64,000 nt of DNA, from contig SADC01001278.1 in NCBI GenBank assembly GCA_004194705.1, positions 62,001 through 126,000 on the forward strand. The letters are read 5' to 3'. Positions 10,460 to 22,385 of this stretch are shown piece after piece (within the stretch, counting starts at the first letter, position 1; the number at the start of each line of letters is the position of its first letter). This stretch comes from Ditylenchus dipsaci. Lineage: Eukaryota > Nematoda > Chromadorea > Rhabditida > Anguinidae. A program made the position numbers and the translations under genes. A model generated the notes under the pieces. It had not been told where the DNA came from. It ran no database searches and saw only the letters and a program-made list of their open reading frames with translations.

Positions 10460-11145
10460 TGGGTTGGGGCGGGTTTTTCACTTATATAAAAATAGTGTTT
10501 AAATGACTCCTAAGTAATTTTTATATGCTTAAAACGATAAAAAAGTTATTTTCTGACATTTTTCCACACAAAAATGGATTTTTAGAAAAAAAAATTTTTT
10601 GACTAAAATTCGACTTTTTGCCTTGGTCCCCAAGGCAATCCAACCTGAAAGGGTACCTGGATACCACAAAAAGATGGAATTTGAACATAGTTTTGAATAC
10701 TGGGGCCTACCGCATAAATAACTCTGGTATGCGTGTTTTTTCATGCATCCAGAGTCAATTTCGAGTGATTTGTGTCTAAGGTATGTGGGTGTGCGCATCT
10801 CAACTCCAAGCCCCTGCACCCCCGAAGGGTGCGCAGGGGGCTTGAGAGTTAGAGATGCGCGCACTCACTTACCTTAGACATAATTCCGAGCAAGACTCTT
10901 GATCAAAAATGCATAAAGAAGCTCTTTTTGCCCAGCTCCAGTGACCAAAACGCGGTAGAATCCCTTAATACAAGGTGTTTTGCCTTGGTCCCCAAGGCAA
11001 TAAGTCAAAATTTTTTTTTCCAAAAATACCATTTTTTGTCTGGAAAAATGTTAGAAATTGACTTTCTTATCGTTTTAAGCATATAAATATTACTTAGAAG
11101 TCGTTTAAACACTATTTTTAAATAACTGAAAAAAACCCGCGTATC
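10460..11145. mobile_element. Super-hairpin foldback element, second full copy
   Basis: The left arm (GTTTAAATGACTCCTAAGTA near 10497) and right arm (TACTTAGAAGTCGTTTAAAC near 11091) are inverted copies. Outside them GGCGGGTTTTT and AAAAACCCGC also pair. The centre near 10800-10850 repeats the CAAGCCCCTGC...GCAGGGGGCTTG stem, and TGGTATGCGTG...CATGCATCCAGAG forms an internal hairpin. It is the same family as 3155-3855, about 0.7 kb. It separates small-TM genes D and B. Confidence 0.8.
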
Positions 11146-11400
11146 GACATATTTTCATAAAAAATGTAAATGTAAAACTTTTATTATGTAAAAATTTATA
11201 AGCAAATCGACCATGCTTAGCACGAATCTGATGTCCGACTGTTACGAGTGGCTTAGCCGAAAACCAATTTTACGTTAAAATTTTTTATGAAAATACAAAA
11301 TACAAAAATACAAGTTTGGAAAAGTGATGTGATCAAAGACTCACATAGTCCATGGAGCTGTTACTAAAATCGATAATGTGGTCTTCCATATCGACCATAT

Positions 11401-11936
11401 TTAGTGTGGTATTGTTTTGCTGTTCTGTTTTTCTTCCAAAGACAATTGTTGCCATTGGCTGTAACAAATATAGGCAAGTGTGATGGCAAGTATAAGACAA
11501 ATGGTTGAGATGATCAGGATCACATCAACTAACAGCTTGATCACCTGCTTTTCTATGAGAATATTGGCGTTTTCTAGCTCAAGATTAAGCAGACCAAGTA
11601 CCTAAACAACAAAATTCTAGTAAGTAAAATGTAATTTACCATTTTCGCACAAACTTGTAATTCGAAAAAGTTTTCAGAACATGCCCGCGATTCCTTGTTG
11701 GCCCCTTTTCTAATATTTTAGGGAATTCAACAAAGGCTACAGTCTAAAAATCTACAAGTGGGAGCTGATATTAATTTTAGGCTTAGAAGTTGCCAAAGTT
11801 TAAAAAAAGGAAAAGTGTCCTGAGTCTAGCATACCAAACAAAGAACCAAAAAATTAGTTAGTAAGTTTACCTGTGAAACTTCTGCGGACAAGTTTAAGTA
11901 AATTACAGGGACTTGAATACCAGCCAAAATATTCAT
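11401..11936 (-). CDS. Small single-TM protein B, complete, 88 aa
   Basis: Two exons, 11936-11871 and 11601-11401, join in phase 0 (donor GTAAAC, acceptor TTTAG) into 88 codons plus TAA. Exon 1 begins MNILAGIQVPVIYLNLSAEV. Exon 2 begins VLGLLNLELENANILIEKQV, then a hydrophobic segment (VILIISTICLILAITLAYIC) and a short polar tail ending KTIPH. There is no signal-peptide cleavage pattern; topology is probably N-out with a single anchor. It shares exon layout and TM position with neighbours A, D and C, suggesting tandem duplication. Function unknown. The start ATG is the only in-frame one. Confidence 0.6.
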
Positions 11937-12624
11937 GACATTTTGTATCGACAATCAAAAATATTAACAGCTAAAAAGATGCTTCAGTCACAAAAAGAAG
12001 AATAATTCATAAGACACAAAATCAGGCTAGAATGCAAAACTGCAATAAAAGCAATTTTTCTCTAAATGTTTGCAATTTTTAGTTTTGAGTCCAAAATAGC
12101 TCAATTATACAAAAAAGTGTCTGGACAATTTCTAGGAAATTAGCACAACAATTTGTGTTGTAGTTGTGTAGGTGTATTATTGCCAAGAGCAAGCTATGAT
12201 GCATGACTCAGCAGAAACAGAATGCTATAGAAGCTTCCTCTGCAAAGGTCTTGCTGCTTGTTTTTTACAAATTGTTATTGTTGATTGTGATTCTAACATG
12301 TAAAAATACGAAAAAATACAACAAAAAATAGTACAAAATCAGTTTATTGATTACATACCAAATATTGATGTTAACATGTAATTTTTTAAATTAGAAAGAT
12401 AGCACACTGAAAAGAAGCCAATTATTTGTATACTTCATTACTTTTTTATCGAAAACGGTTTAGAGAAAATTGATAAGAAACAAATAAACAGACCTTTGTG
12501 AGAGGACTTATTGAATTAAACCCTTATCCATCGAAAAATGACCTAAGCAAAGGCTACTTTTTAATTGTATTAAATCTAAATCAGTATTCCTTAGATATCA
12601 CAAAAAATTCAAAAGATCACTCAG
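11937..12624. other. AT-rich intergenic stretch
   Basis: No gene, repeat array or inverted repeat is recognised between small-TM gene B and the MITE at 12625. Short ORFs here have no protein-like composition. Confidence 0.4.
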
Positions 12625-12928
12625 CAGGGGTAAGCACTTTGCTTTTTTTGCAAATTGAAGAGGGCAGAAAGGCGAAAAATTGTCTTTTTTGCCCTAAAAG
12701 GCAATTTCGCCTGTTTCGGGCAATTTGCCTGAAAAGGGAATCTTGCCTAGGAGAATTTGCCTTATTTACAATTGGCCGAAAGGGTAAATTTATTTTAAGG
12801 AAAATTGTCCTGTTCAGGCAAATCGGCTCAGAAAAAAAAGGAAAAATTGCCTTTTAGGGCGCCAAAGTGCAATTTTTTGCCTCTTTTTGGCTTTTTCAAT
12901 TTACAAAAAGGCAATATCTTCATTCCTG
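12625..12928. mobile_element. hAT-like MITE made of GCAATTTTGCC words
   Basis: It starts CAGGGGTAAGCACTTTGC and ends near GCAATATCTTCATTCCTG. The flanks CACTCAG and CACTCATG are a nearly matching 7-8 bp duplication. The interior repeats the half-palindromic words GGCAATTTCGCC, GGCAATTTGCC and AATTTGCCTT in both orientations, an array expected of subterminal transposase sites. The ORF across it is accidental. Confidence 0.6.
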
Positions 12929-13050
12929 CACTCATGCCTACATAAGGTTCTAACTCGAAAATTTAATCAGAATGTGACAAAGAAACAAGATGAAATTTCG
13001 TGGACGAAGTTATTGATGACCTTAGTGATGATTTAAAAACTAAATTTAGG

Positions 13051-14062
13051 CTACATTTCTTCTACCCTTAAATTAGTAGGATCTTGCTGGGGTTTGGATG
13101 TTTTTTCACCATCTACAGCTGCTGTATTGGTTTCTTCACTTTGAACAGCCGACTTATATTTGTAAGTCTGAAAGAGCTTGTGGAAGCCCATGGCTGCAAA
13201 CTGTAGCACGGCGAGAAATATGGCTATAGTTCCGCAAATCAGTCCAATGTATAGCAACACTAGAGGAATCGAGGAACTTTTTTCACGGGAGAGAACCTGA
13301 AGCAATGTCATATTAGATGTCATTATCAGAAGTTATAACTGATCAGTTAACTATGATTTTGTTGAACTCTGTTCCAACATTGCTAAAATGGTTGTTGAAA
13401 GATGTTATAGTGGCCGCTGCCTGATCACCCACTTTTTTGATGTTGTCACTCGCCTAAATATATAATCTGTTTAACAGTTTGTCCAATTCAAGTTTTTCTT
13501 CGCTGAATGCGACAATTTTTTTGTTTGTGATTTCGATCAGTGTAATGAAAAAACTAAAAATTGTGATTACTATAGTTTGGTTTCCCATATCAAAAAATGG
13601 GAGGTTTGGTGATTTTTCAATTCGCATTTTTGGCATTTTGTCTTTCGAGGTTTTTCGAAATTATTTTATTTTTTAGTTTTAGGCACCGGATAGGCTAGCC
13701 TATGTTGGGACAGGCTAAAAAGTTTCCCCAAACATAAAAAAGCAACAAATGCAAAAATTAAAAAATTATCAAGAAAAATACCACAAAACCAATTAGGGAA
13801 GACAATCACTCACTTGATATCAGTAGTCACTAACAAACAGACGATTCACCCATTTAGCTACTCAATTTTCAGTAATCCCTAAAATTATCCTCACCACATG
13901 AGTCAACTCATTGATATTGGAGGCAACTAAGTGCACTCTGTCAATGACGGCATCTATGGAGTGGGTCTTCACAAGTGCATCAGTTGCTGAGGATGGCTCT
14001 GGTGGCACAGCAGCCTGGGAATATAGGTTAGTGGAAGGGCGTTGAGCAATATATGTGTTCAT
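13051..14062 (-). CDS. Small single-TM protein C, complete, 171 aa
   Basis: Three phase-0 exons, 14062-13895, 13453-13352 and 13296-13051, give 171 residues. Exon 1 starts MNTYIAQRPSTNLYSQAAVP and ends in DRVHLVASNINELTHV. Exon 2 is a predicted amphipathic helix (SDNIKKVGDQAAATITSFNN). Exon 3 starts VLSREKSSSIPL, has one hydrophobic span (LLYIGLICGTIAIFLAVLQF) and an acidic tail to RVEEM. The extracellular part looks like a short coiled coil, with heptad-like N/I/V spacing. Intron 2 is only 55 nt. It shares the VL-lead + TM + charged-tail last exon with A, B and D. Function unknown; it may assemble through its helices. Confidence 0.7.
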
Positions 14063-15215
14063 TGAATAAACTTAGTTATACACCTCGTTTTTAAGAATAC
14101 TAATTGGATCAAGTCCATAAACCAAATTAGTAATAACTGTTTGGACAAGCTAGGAAGGAGGGATAATAGCACACACTGTGCTGTTGACTGACTGACTCTC
14201 TGACCACTTTTGTTGTCCTACTAGTGGTCAAATAGAGAAAGAAGAAGCAAGGGCAATGACAAATTGTAATATCGATTGGTTATTTGCTTTTTACTTCAAA
14301 CAATTAGACAACAACAGCAAAAGTCAATATTAAGTGCAATAATTCGTTAAAGTAGTTTTTTGGGCAGTCTCTGAAATTTTTATTAAGTTATCTTGATATT
14401 GAAGTTCAGCTCTCTTTTTTAAGTGCAGTTCTTTTTCATACCTTTTACTGGGAAATTACTATAGACGTTTTCTCTCTATTGTAAGTGTAACCTTGCAGGT
14501 AAGCGACAAAGCTACAAAATGAGCTATTAAAAATTTGGATGAAATCAGGCAAATAAGCACTCTGGAGCCGCTGATTTTCTCAATTTTATCCATTCTATAT
14601 CGTACATTACAAAAATTTGTGATTTCCAAAAGCCAACATCTTGGTGCAGTTTAGCCCATAGAGAATTTTGTGATCGGTTTCGTAACCCGCTGCAACATGT
14701 TTTAGTGTAGGACGTTCTTTGATAGGTCACAGGGCGGTCGCACTTTTCTTGTGTTACATTAACTTTGATTTTGACTGCAAATAGACAGCTTTTGTCGATG
14801 GTCATAACGTGAAAATTTTCGCAGAATGATTGAAAAGAAAAGTTTGACCAAGAATATAGCAGCTAAGAAGCAATGAGACAAAGTATTGATTTGTTCTTTG
14901 TTGGAATTTGATGTCCTGTATAAATAAGCTGCTAAACGTGTTAGGCAAATACTTTTTTCCACTACTGTAATCCTATTTGTAAAAAACTATTCTGTGCCTT
15001 AACCGTAAAAAATCAAAATCTACGAGGTATGATTTTTTCGAGTAAAATCACAGCCTTCATAACTTCTACCAAGTTATTTTCTAAGAACTCACATGTTTTC
15101 CTACCTAAAAGCTACTACTATATCTGCCTTTATTTCTGTCAATCTGTGATAACAATTGTAGGTTAGTTCACTAAGCTACAAAAATTCTGGAATCATGCGA
15201 ACAAAACAATAATAA
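14063..15215. other. Intergenic stretch, one doubtful Cys-containing ORF
   Basis: Between small-TM gene C and the chemoreceptor no firm gene is found. On the minus strand 14805-14545 is open and reads VTQEKCDRPVTYQRTSYTKT, then a CC pair and SLWAKLHQDVGFWKSQ, vaguely like the end of an EMI-type Cys-rich module. It lacks supporting exons, so it is not called. 28 nt before 15216 is the 3' side of the receptor gene. Confidence 0.3.
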
Positions 15216-17352
15216 TCAAATCAATATTTTCAGCGCAGATTTTCTGAACACCCTGAACATCATATGGCTGTAGAAAAGTCCACATAAGGCCGCATCCAAG
15301 GCACTCATGGTGGTCAGGTAGAGCCCTCCATTAATGTCTGTGGTCAGGTCATAATGGCTCAGCAAAAAGGCTAGAGAGATGGAGGAGGGTATGACGTCGA
15401 ATAAAAGCTCCAAAATCACAGTCATTTTGACCACCCTGTTCTTCTGCAAATTATTTCAGTTGATAATAGAAAAATATAATTCAAAGTTTTTTGCTAGTTG
15501 ACTAACCAAATGAGTAATATGGGCTATTTGGAGTTGTCGGAAGAATAGACAACTGATGAGTATGTTGAAGATGGCAAACGCAAATTTTTGGACAGAAGAA
15601 GCTAGTATTGTGAAGACACTCAAAGCTGGCAGGCAAGCAAACGAATTGCATACTGGAAAATGTTGGAGTTTTTGCTATAAGTTGTCTGCAAAGCTATCAA
15701 GACAAATTTTTTCACCGTATTTCCTGTAATTAACGTCTAAGAACCCTTCTCAAAATCGTGAACAAACTCAAATACCGTATTTCCTCTATTAACTATTCAT
15801 GCTCTAATAATAACTCACCACCCCTCGCGGATGGTCGAAAAAGAACTACCAACCCTCGAATAACTCCTCTCTATCTCCTCTCATCTCTAATACCGCCCAT
15901 ATTAAATTCCTCGTGGTTAATATTTTATACATCAAATTTCAAACAAACTGATCAACAAATAAAAACATATTATCTTTATTGAAAATTTTCAAGTTTTTTA
16001 TGTTTTTCCACTTTCAGCACGCTAGTAAAATAACCGATTGTTCCCGGCTGGTATAAAAGGAAAAAACATTCCCCGTTCATATGAAAGGACCACGTTTACC
16101 CTGCTCACATCATAGAGATAATAATACCATGACTTCGAAATGCAATTTTTCTAACTATAACTGACTTATATTATAACAAAATAGAGCGATAATACATAAT
16201 CAATCACGCAGATATTCCAGCCGAATGTTGCTCGTGGTCGAGGTGTGCGCTGAATCCTTTTTAAATCTTTGACAACATGACCTAAAGCCTCGTTTCGCTC
16301 AATAGGTTTTAAAATTGATCCTTGCTACACATTTGAGCACGACCTAACGTTCACTGACCTACCCTGCGCCTAACGCTTTGCCTAAGTTGAAAAATCTATA
16401 GAAACTGTAGAAAAGTTGTTTTTATGGTTTGCGTAACTTGTTCTTATAGCCTTTAGAAAAAAGTTGGATTAGTATAATCAATATCAGAATTTCTGAATTC
16501 CTTCGCAATGTCCTAAAAATTTAAACGTAAAAGGAAAAGAAACTAGAGTTGTTCAACGGCTAAATTACCGGCTTTTTAGCTGGCTAAATAGCATAAAATA
16601 GCCGGCAAAATAGTCGGTTATTTGTTTATGTTTGATTGATTGGTGTTGTTTATGAATATAAAAATTTTGTTATATAAAAATTTTGAAAAAAAATTGACCA
16701 AGTTTTGACTTTTCGCCCTGGAATTTTGGAGTTTAACCTCCGCCATGAAACTAGTCCCGGTCAATCTAAAAACTCTAATAGCCCTGCTCTGTTGTGAATT
16801 TGACTAATCACATGAGGACATCTTTTTCTCTGTCTAAAGTCCTACCTTGACCATTGCTAAGCTGGGTGTTCACATAAGACACACACAAGGCAAATATCAT
16901 AGCCAAGAACAGCAGTTCAAATATCCACAGACATTTCTTGATCCTGTAGCTGTACCAACTGCCCAGCTTTAATGCCAAAAACCTGTCGAAAGTAAGGAAA
17001 AAGACGGCTACAGGCACACTATTTCTGGAGTAGACTAGCCAAGTGTAACTCCAAAATTAAAAGGATCAATTCCTTTCTCAAGTTCTTCCCACAGCCACAT
17101 GCTGTAGATCTTGTTCACCAAGTTGACAAAGCTATTCACAAGATGGGTCATTAGAAATATGTAGACAGTGTTGGCCAGTTCGCCTTTCTTGACTACCAAT
17201 AGGGAACCATTGAAGTGGTAGCACAGCAATAGGTTGGAGATTAGCAGAATGGTTACAAGCCAACTGGTTGGAATAACTATTTCGCCGGCGAAGTAGTCGA
17301 AGGAATCTCTTAAAGATTGGAGATATAGCCAGAATGAGGTAGATCCAGCCAT
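15216..17352 (-). CDS. Nematode serpentine chemoreceptor (7TM GPCR)
   Basis: Exons 17352-16846, 15652-15507 and 15443-15216 (phases 1 and 0; donors GTAGGA and GTTAGT) give about 293 residues with seven hydrophobic spans. Exon 1 has TM1 (WLVTILLISNLLLC), TM2, and TM3 ending in VAVFFLTFDRFLALKLG, a DRF form of the DRY motif. Exon 2 carries TM5 (FAFAIFNILISCLFF). Exon 3 has TM6 and TM7 (GGLYLTTMSALDAALCGLF) ending in FRVFRKSALKILI. Near 17040 the frame slips by one base between DPFNFGV and WLVYSRNSVPV, with no room for an intron. As the rest is intact, I suspect a consensus error, though a young pseudogene is possible. The exact SR subfamily is not assigned. The large intron (15653-16845) holds repeats. 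Confidence 0.7.
15653..16845. other. Receptor intron with dispersed repeats
   Basis: 15713-15910 contains two ACCGTATTTCCT(C/G)T starts and CTAATAATAACTCACCACCCC-like segments, resembling one end of a MITE. 16322-16383 is the second copy of the GAGCACGACCTAACGTTCAC block of 7625-7675. 16545-16620 repeats GGCTAAAT/CCGGC words (CGGCTTTTTAGCTGGCTAAA). No coding is seen. Confidence 0.5.
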
Positions 17353-19801
17353 TTGAATGAAGTGTTCTGAAAATTGAATTGAGCACGGTTGAAAGTTGTC
17401 TTTTATGTGAAAAGCTGAATCTTTAGAAATTTTACGTGAATATTTTCAGTTTCGGTAGCACGCTTTGACAAAAAATTTGAAAAATTACCGAATATTTTTT
17501 ACATTGTCGTACAAAAACCAAATAACCTTTATTTCAAAATTTTGAGATCGTAAACCTGTCTTAGGGCAATGTGGATACAAATTTCGTAAAATGCATCAAT
17601 ATTTTATTAAATGTACCAGAAAACTAAGCGTCCAGAATCAGATGAGATATAAAAAACAGAGAACCTTAGTATGTTTAGCTCATCATGAACATTTGGAGCA
17701 TTGAAACAGGCTTAACTAAAATTTTTCCGAGAAATCCCTTGAAAATATCAAAAATTCTAGGTGTGGTGTGAAAAAGCATTTGGGTTGCTTTTACTTTCAT
17801 TGTTCAAATAATAAAGTGTTCTGCTACTAGGAAGTAGTTTTTATGTCTTTCAACACAAAATTGGTAACCCAATTTTATTTAATTTTTTTTTCACAGAATA
17901 ATTAGTAAAAATTGGTTTTGTCAACAAAAACGTGATTTAATTACAGGGTCAGGCCTAAAATTGCTCTATTTTTTTTTGTAAAATAATGATATAACCACCT
18001 AAACATGGAGATGCTGTGTGGGGTTGAGTTTAGCATATTCTAAAAAGTTTAGGTCACAGTTAACTGAAAGTCAAAAATCGGATTTTTATTGAAAAATCTT
18101 TGAGTAAATAAATGATTGACTGCACCTTAGAACATATTTTCTGGGAAAAACTCACAACAAAGTGATCAAAAGCAACACATATTCAGGATGAAATAAATTT
18201 ACAAATTTAATTCCAAAAACAACAAAAACCACAGAAAATTGTTAAAAATTCTCAACAATTAGGTTTCAAAGATAATTATATAAAGCTCGATTTTTCGCTT
18301 AACCCTGTAGTATGATTAAATTAAGTCGTGTGGGAACGTTTTAGTTTTTGAAAGATGGAATAAAAAGGGAATTTAGCCTTTTTATTTTTTCTAAAAAGTT
18401 TATAGACTCATTATGAAGCACATATAGCTCATGTTAATTGCTTAAAAATATGTTAAAATGCAAAATAAAATTCAAGCTTTGTCTTTGTAAAAGGTCACCT
18501 TAATTCAGAACTTTATTTGAGTAATAAGCTAAAAATGAGACTCAAATAATCATAGAAAATTTTTAAGCATAGCAAAGGGTCAAAAATTGTATTTTGATTT
18601 TTTGTCAATATTATTCGAGAGCCATCTTAATAATTGAATATTCTTTTAGGATGCCAATGAGGAGATATAGTTTTACAAAATTAGAGCAAATAGTCTTACC
18701 TTTTTGGTGCATAATTTTAAAGTCTTTTGCAGTTGTTTTTGGTTAGCCTACTCTGGGGAAGCGCAAGGATTCTGATTGCGCCATTTGTTCTAAATATCTG
18801 CAATTTTAAAATCGTCCAATGGAGTTTGATAACTAATAAGAAAGCTGAGATCCTGGGCGACACGAGTATAATAATTTATTTGAAAAACCAACACAAAAAT
18901 TTAAAGGAAACGTCAATTTTTATTTTTTGTTTTAAATTTAATTTTTTTCCTGGCAGAATTCAGCTTTTTAGCAAACCAAATCAGTATGAGCCATTTCCAA
19001 TTCATATTAACTTCAATACAAAATTTTAAATTTATTGTGTGCTTTAAGTACCAAGCTTTTTATTTGCTCAAAAAATAAAAGAGACCACTGCCCATCATTA
19101 TCTGCTTCATTCAAACAGCGTCCTTAATTTAGGGCAGGTGATTGCGCAACATAGCAAGCCTTCTTTTTTCCTTAAGAAACATTCGGCACATCTGTTAGAT
19201 TACATCCCAAGCCAATGCCTGGCAAAGGTGTATGCACTCTAAACTTATTGATTATAGAACAGCAGTTATGCTCGCTTTGCTCACTGATTTTTCTGGAGGT
19301 CAGCATTTGATGCATAAATGTATATTTATTTAATACAAATCTTGTTTATTTTAATTACTTTCTGAGCACCTTAATATATTTGCTTTTCGATCAATTTTTT
19401 TTATTTTCTAATGATTATTGCCTAGGTTTTAGATCTTAGGTTGCAGTTTATGGCAAGATCTCTTAAAATTGCAAAAATTAAAGAACAAATTAACAAATAA
19501 CCTTCGCTTTACTTTCGCTTTCAAAGAGGCACACGCGTGTGTTTAAAATTGCTGTCTGTCAATTTAAAAAATCCTGATCATTGAACGTTAAGATTTCAAC
19601 TGGGTTTCTAACAAAACAAGGAATTTTATTTTAGGTATAATTTTGTCGGAAACGCAACTATAAAATTGGTACAGAATTATAATCATTAGGACAAATTTTT
19701 GAACTGGCGGGCACCAATTTTGCCAATAGTGCTCAAATAATGGTGAGAAACCTCTAAGAAGGATTTTATTTCAGTTCGAATCTTAAATTCCAAATATAAC
19801 A
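17353..19801. other. Long AT-rich intergenic stretch
   Basis: About 2.4 kb without a recognisable gene. The ORF at 18727-19029 has no domain, no splice signals and AT-driven composition. Around 19600-19735 a degraded copy of the TTAA palindrome of 23973-24203 is visible (TTTCTAACAAAAC, then TTTTTGAACTGGCGGGCACC). Confidence 0.45.
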
Positions 19802-21844
19802 ATGTCTTTTGCCCAACCTGCGTCTAGCACCAACAAATTGTTAATTCACCTCTTAATTCTGGATGAAAACCAAGAAAATGAAGTGTTCACTGACAAATTC
19901 GCTTTTGACATTGTGTCTGCTGAAGCCAATGCTCCAAATCCCATTCTAAACACTACCTGGATAAGGCTATTGCTGCTTTTGGAAAGCCGGTAGAGTTGGT
20001 GAAGGCACGCTATTTGAATAGCTTCTGGAATGAACAGGTCTACGCCAATGTTCAGGAAGAGCCAGTGGTACTAGGAGGTGAAAATGGAGCCCAGTATTTT
20101 GCTACTTACAAAAGTGAGTTTTAGATGGTTCGCTAATGAGCTAGAGTTTTCATTTAATCCCAAAAATATAAAAAGAGGGAAAAATAAGTTCACATTATAC
20201 CTGTCATTCGAATTGATCATAAGACCTATAATAGCTTTTTCTACAGAGGCGTGGAGATTTTTTGTGTATTAAAATATTTTTTTTATAGTCCAACATTTTT
20301 TACTATTATGCTCTGAATGAAGCGTGCAACTTCAAGCTGAAACAGTGATAAATGGATGTTCTATCATACAGTTGCCAAAATATGCCTTCTTTGACTTTAA
20401 TGTAAAGAGCTTTTGAGAAAAACTAGACAATTTTTTGAAAAACTGGGCATATTTTCACAAGAACTGGGCATTTTTACTTATTGTCCGTTGAGTCTCGGCA
20501 TTAGAAAGCAGTAGACTCGATGCTCAATTTAACGACACCCTAAAAGATCGTGCCCGTCTAGGATCAAACACTTTTGGAAAGTTTTTGCCAGCTTTGTTAC
20601 GATAATCTGGTCCCGAAAATTGCAAAGATTCAGATTTCGCTTTTTCTTTTGTAAAATCTTGAGATTTTTCAATATTTCTCGAAAAGCAAAAATTCGATTT
20701 AACCACAGCTTTTATCGAAAAATTTTGTCGTCAAATCGAGTTTTTGCTTTTATGAGAGAAAATCTTAAGATTTAAAAAACAAACGGCGAAATCAGAATGG
20801 TTGCGATTTTTGGGACCAGACAGTCATAACAAAACTGGCGAAGTTTTTTGATTTTTGACAAAATGAATGTGAAAAAAGTGTCTGACGTTAGGCGGTTACG
20901 AACTTTTGTCCTTAATCAAGAGTGGACTAGAGTCGCATCTGGATAGCCGACACTCGTAGGACTAGCGCAACGTGTCGGTTTATCTAGGGAGTCGGGTTAT
21001 CGGGGCACTTTTTCCTATAAATGTCGTTTACCTAACCAAATGGAGTTTGCTAAATTATCGGAGTGTCGGCATAGTCAATTAATTTTTCGATACGGCAGGT
21101 TGTTGGCGGAATCCAAATAAGTTTAGAACGGATATCCTATGTTTTGTGATCGAATTCCAGTAGCAGTTCTTGTAAATTAAACCACAAATAATGCAAATTG
21201 AATTTTAGTGACAAGGAAAGCAGAAGAAGAAAAATCGCTGTCCAAAAGTTTCCAGACCATAAGTCTAGACGAGCTATCATTCAGCTCTTCCTCAAGCTCA
21301 TCGTCAGATCATTCCTCCAGCTCTTCATCTTCCTCCTCTACTTCTGTCCGCAGCTCAACGAGCTCTAGCTGCTCTTCCATCGAATTTGGCAATTCTCAAA
21401 AGCTGCTGCAGAAGCTTAAAAACACCAGCAAGCCAGCTCCAATACAGGCAAAACCTCAATTCTCAAAAAACCAGATCAATCCACTCCAAAAGCCCGATTG
21501 TCAGCACCAAACCAGAGATATCCACTCTAAAGTCCAGTATAAGCAAGAACATTGTTATTTATTTGGTGATTGATGTGGCGCAGTATGCTGGACGACACTT
21601 TTCATCCATGTACCGCTATGAACAAAGCTTCCTCTTCGATATTGAAGCTGAGAAATTTGAAAAACTAGAAAACTTCGCTAAGAAGGCGGTCAAGATTTGG
21701 GGTCAAAAGGAGTATGACCGGCTGGATCTGGTGAGCTGCAGCAAATTTGATGCTTTCTACAAGGAGTACTTACATGTGGAAAAAATGTTGGATGTCAAAG
21801 TGCAGAATGGTGCCAAGTACATGATCAATTATTTGCTCGCTTGA
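19802..21844 (+). CDS. Unrecognised protein with a Ser-rich linker, two exons
   Basis: Exon 1 (19802-20113) starts MSFAQPASSTNKLLIHLLIL. Near 19950 the frame slips by one base (after SAEANAP) and continues YLDKAIAAFGKPVELVKARY to a GTGAGT donor. Exon 2 starts at 21209 after TTTTAG, joins in phase 1, and runs through a stretch of about 45 residues that is mostly Ser (21270-21385), then a basic linker. A second slip near 21490 (beside AAAA/CCC) leads into IYLVIDVAQYAGRHFSSMYR and a charged helical C-terminus ending YMINYLLA. I do not recognise either folded part. Both slips lie by short homopolymers, so the gene is probably intact in reality. The 1.1 kb intron contains a palindromic element. 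Confidence 0.55.
20490..20935. repeat. Palindromic element in the intron of the Ser-rich gene
   Basis: Left TTGCAAAGATTCAGATTTCGC and right GGCGAAATCAGAATGGTTGC are inverted, as are AATCTTGAGATTTTTC and AAATCTTAAGATT. The word order (GTCTGAC...CGAACTTTT) is shared with the element near 58620-58876, which ends in the pogo-type GGTTCGACTG-TA. Diverged, so exact ends are unclear. Confidence 0.5.
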
Positions 21845-22385
21845 ATGAGGATTGATTGGTGTAGAAATTGTGGCTTTTTGTAATCTTTTTGTTTGCTTGT
21901 ATAGACACGAAGGAATCAATTTCTTTTTGTAAATAAGTTTCATCAAGGTTAATTTGCAAACAAGGAACAGGTAAAACTTGGCAAAAATGAAAATTTTCTG
22001 TTCGAAATTCCAAAAAAAGGTGACCATTTAACGTTGAGCGAGTTTTGAGCGATATTCACCAAAACAAAAATTGTCAAATCAAAATTTGCCTACATAAAAT
22101 GGTATATAACTAACTTGATGATACAAGTTGTGACTCGATACGGCAACTTGATACACTTTTAGATCATAAAATCCTCCTTTCCAAATTAACTTTTTTAAAA
22201 AGCTTCCCGAACACCACATATGGATCTAAAACCCCCTCAGAAGCTTAGAAAGACTTAATTTTTAAGATTGCCAAATGAAAAAATGAGATTCAGGCACTTT
22301 GGATTTTCGACCATTCGACTGTTTTAACATGTTTTTCAACATGGACGTGGCAAAAAGAGTCTTTCAATGCATTCAGGGTCAAAAG

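Noticed and set aside
18727..19029. 100-codon plus-strand ORF
   Set aside because: AT-driven composition, no splice signals, no domain, isolated in a gene-free stretch.
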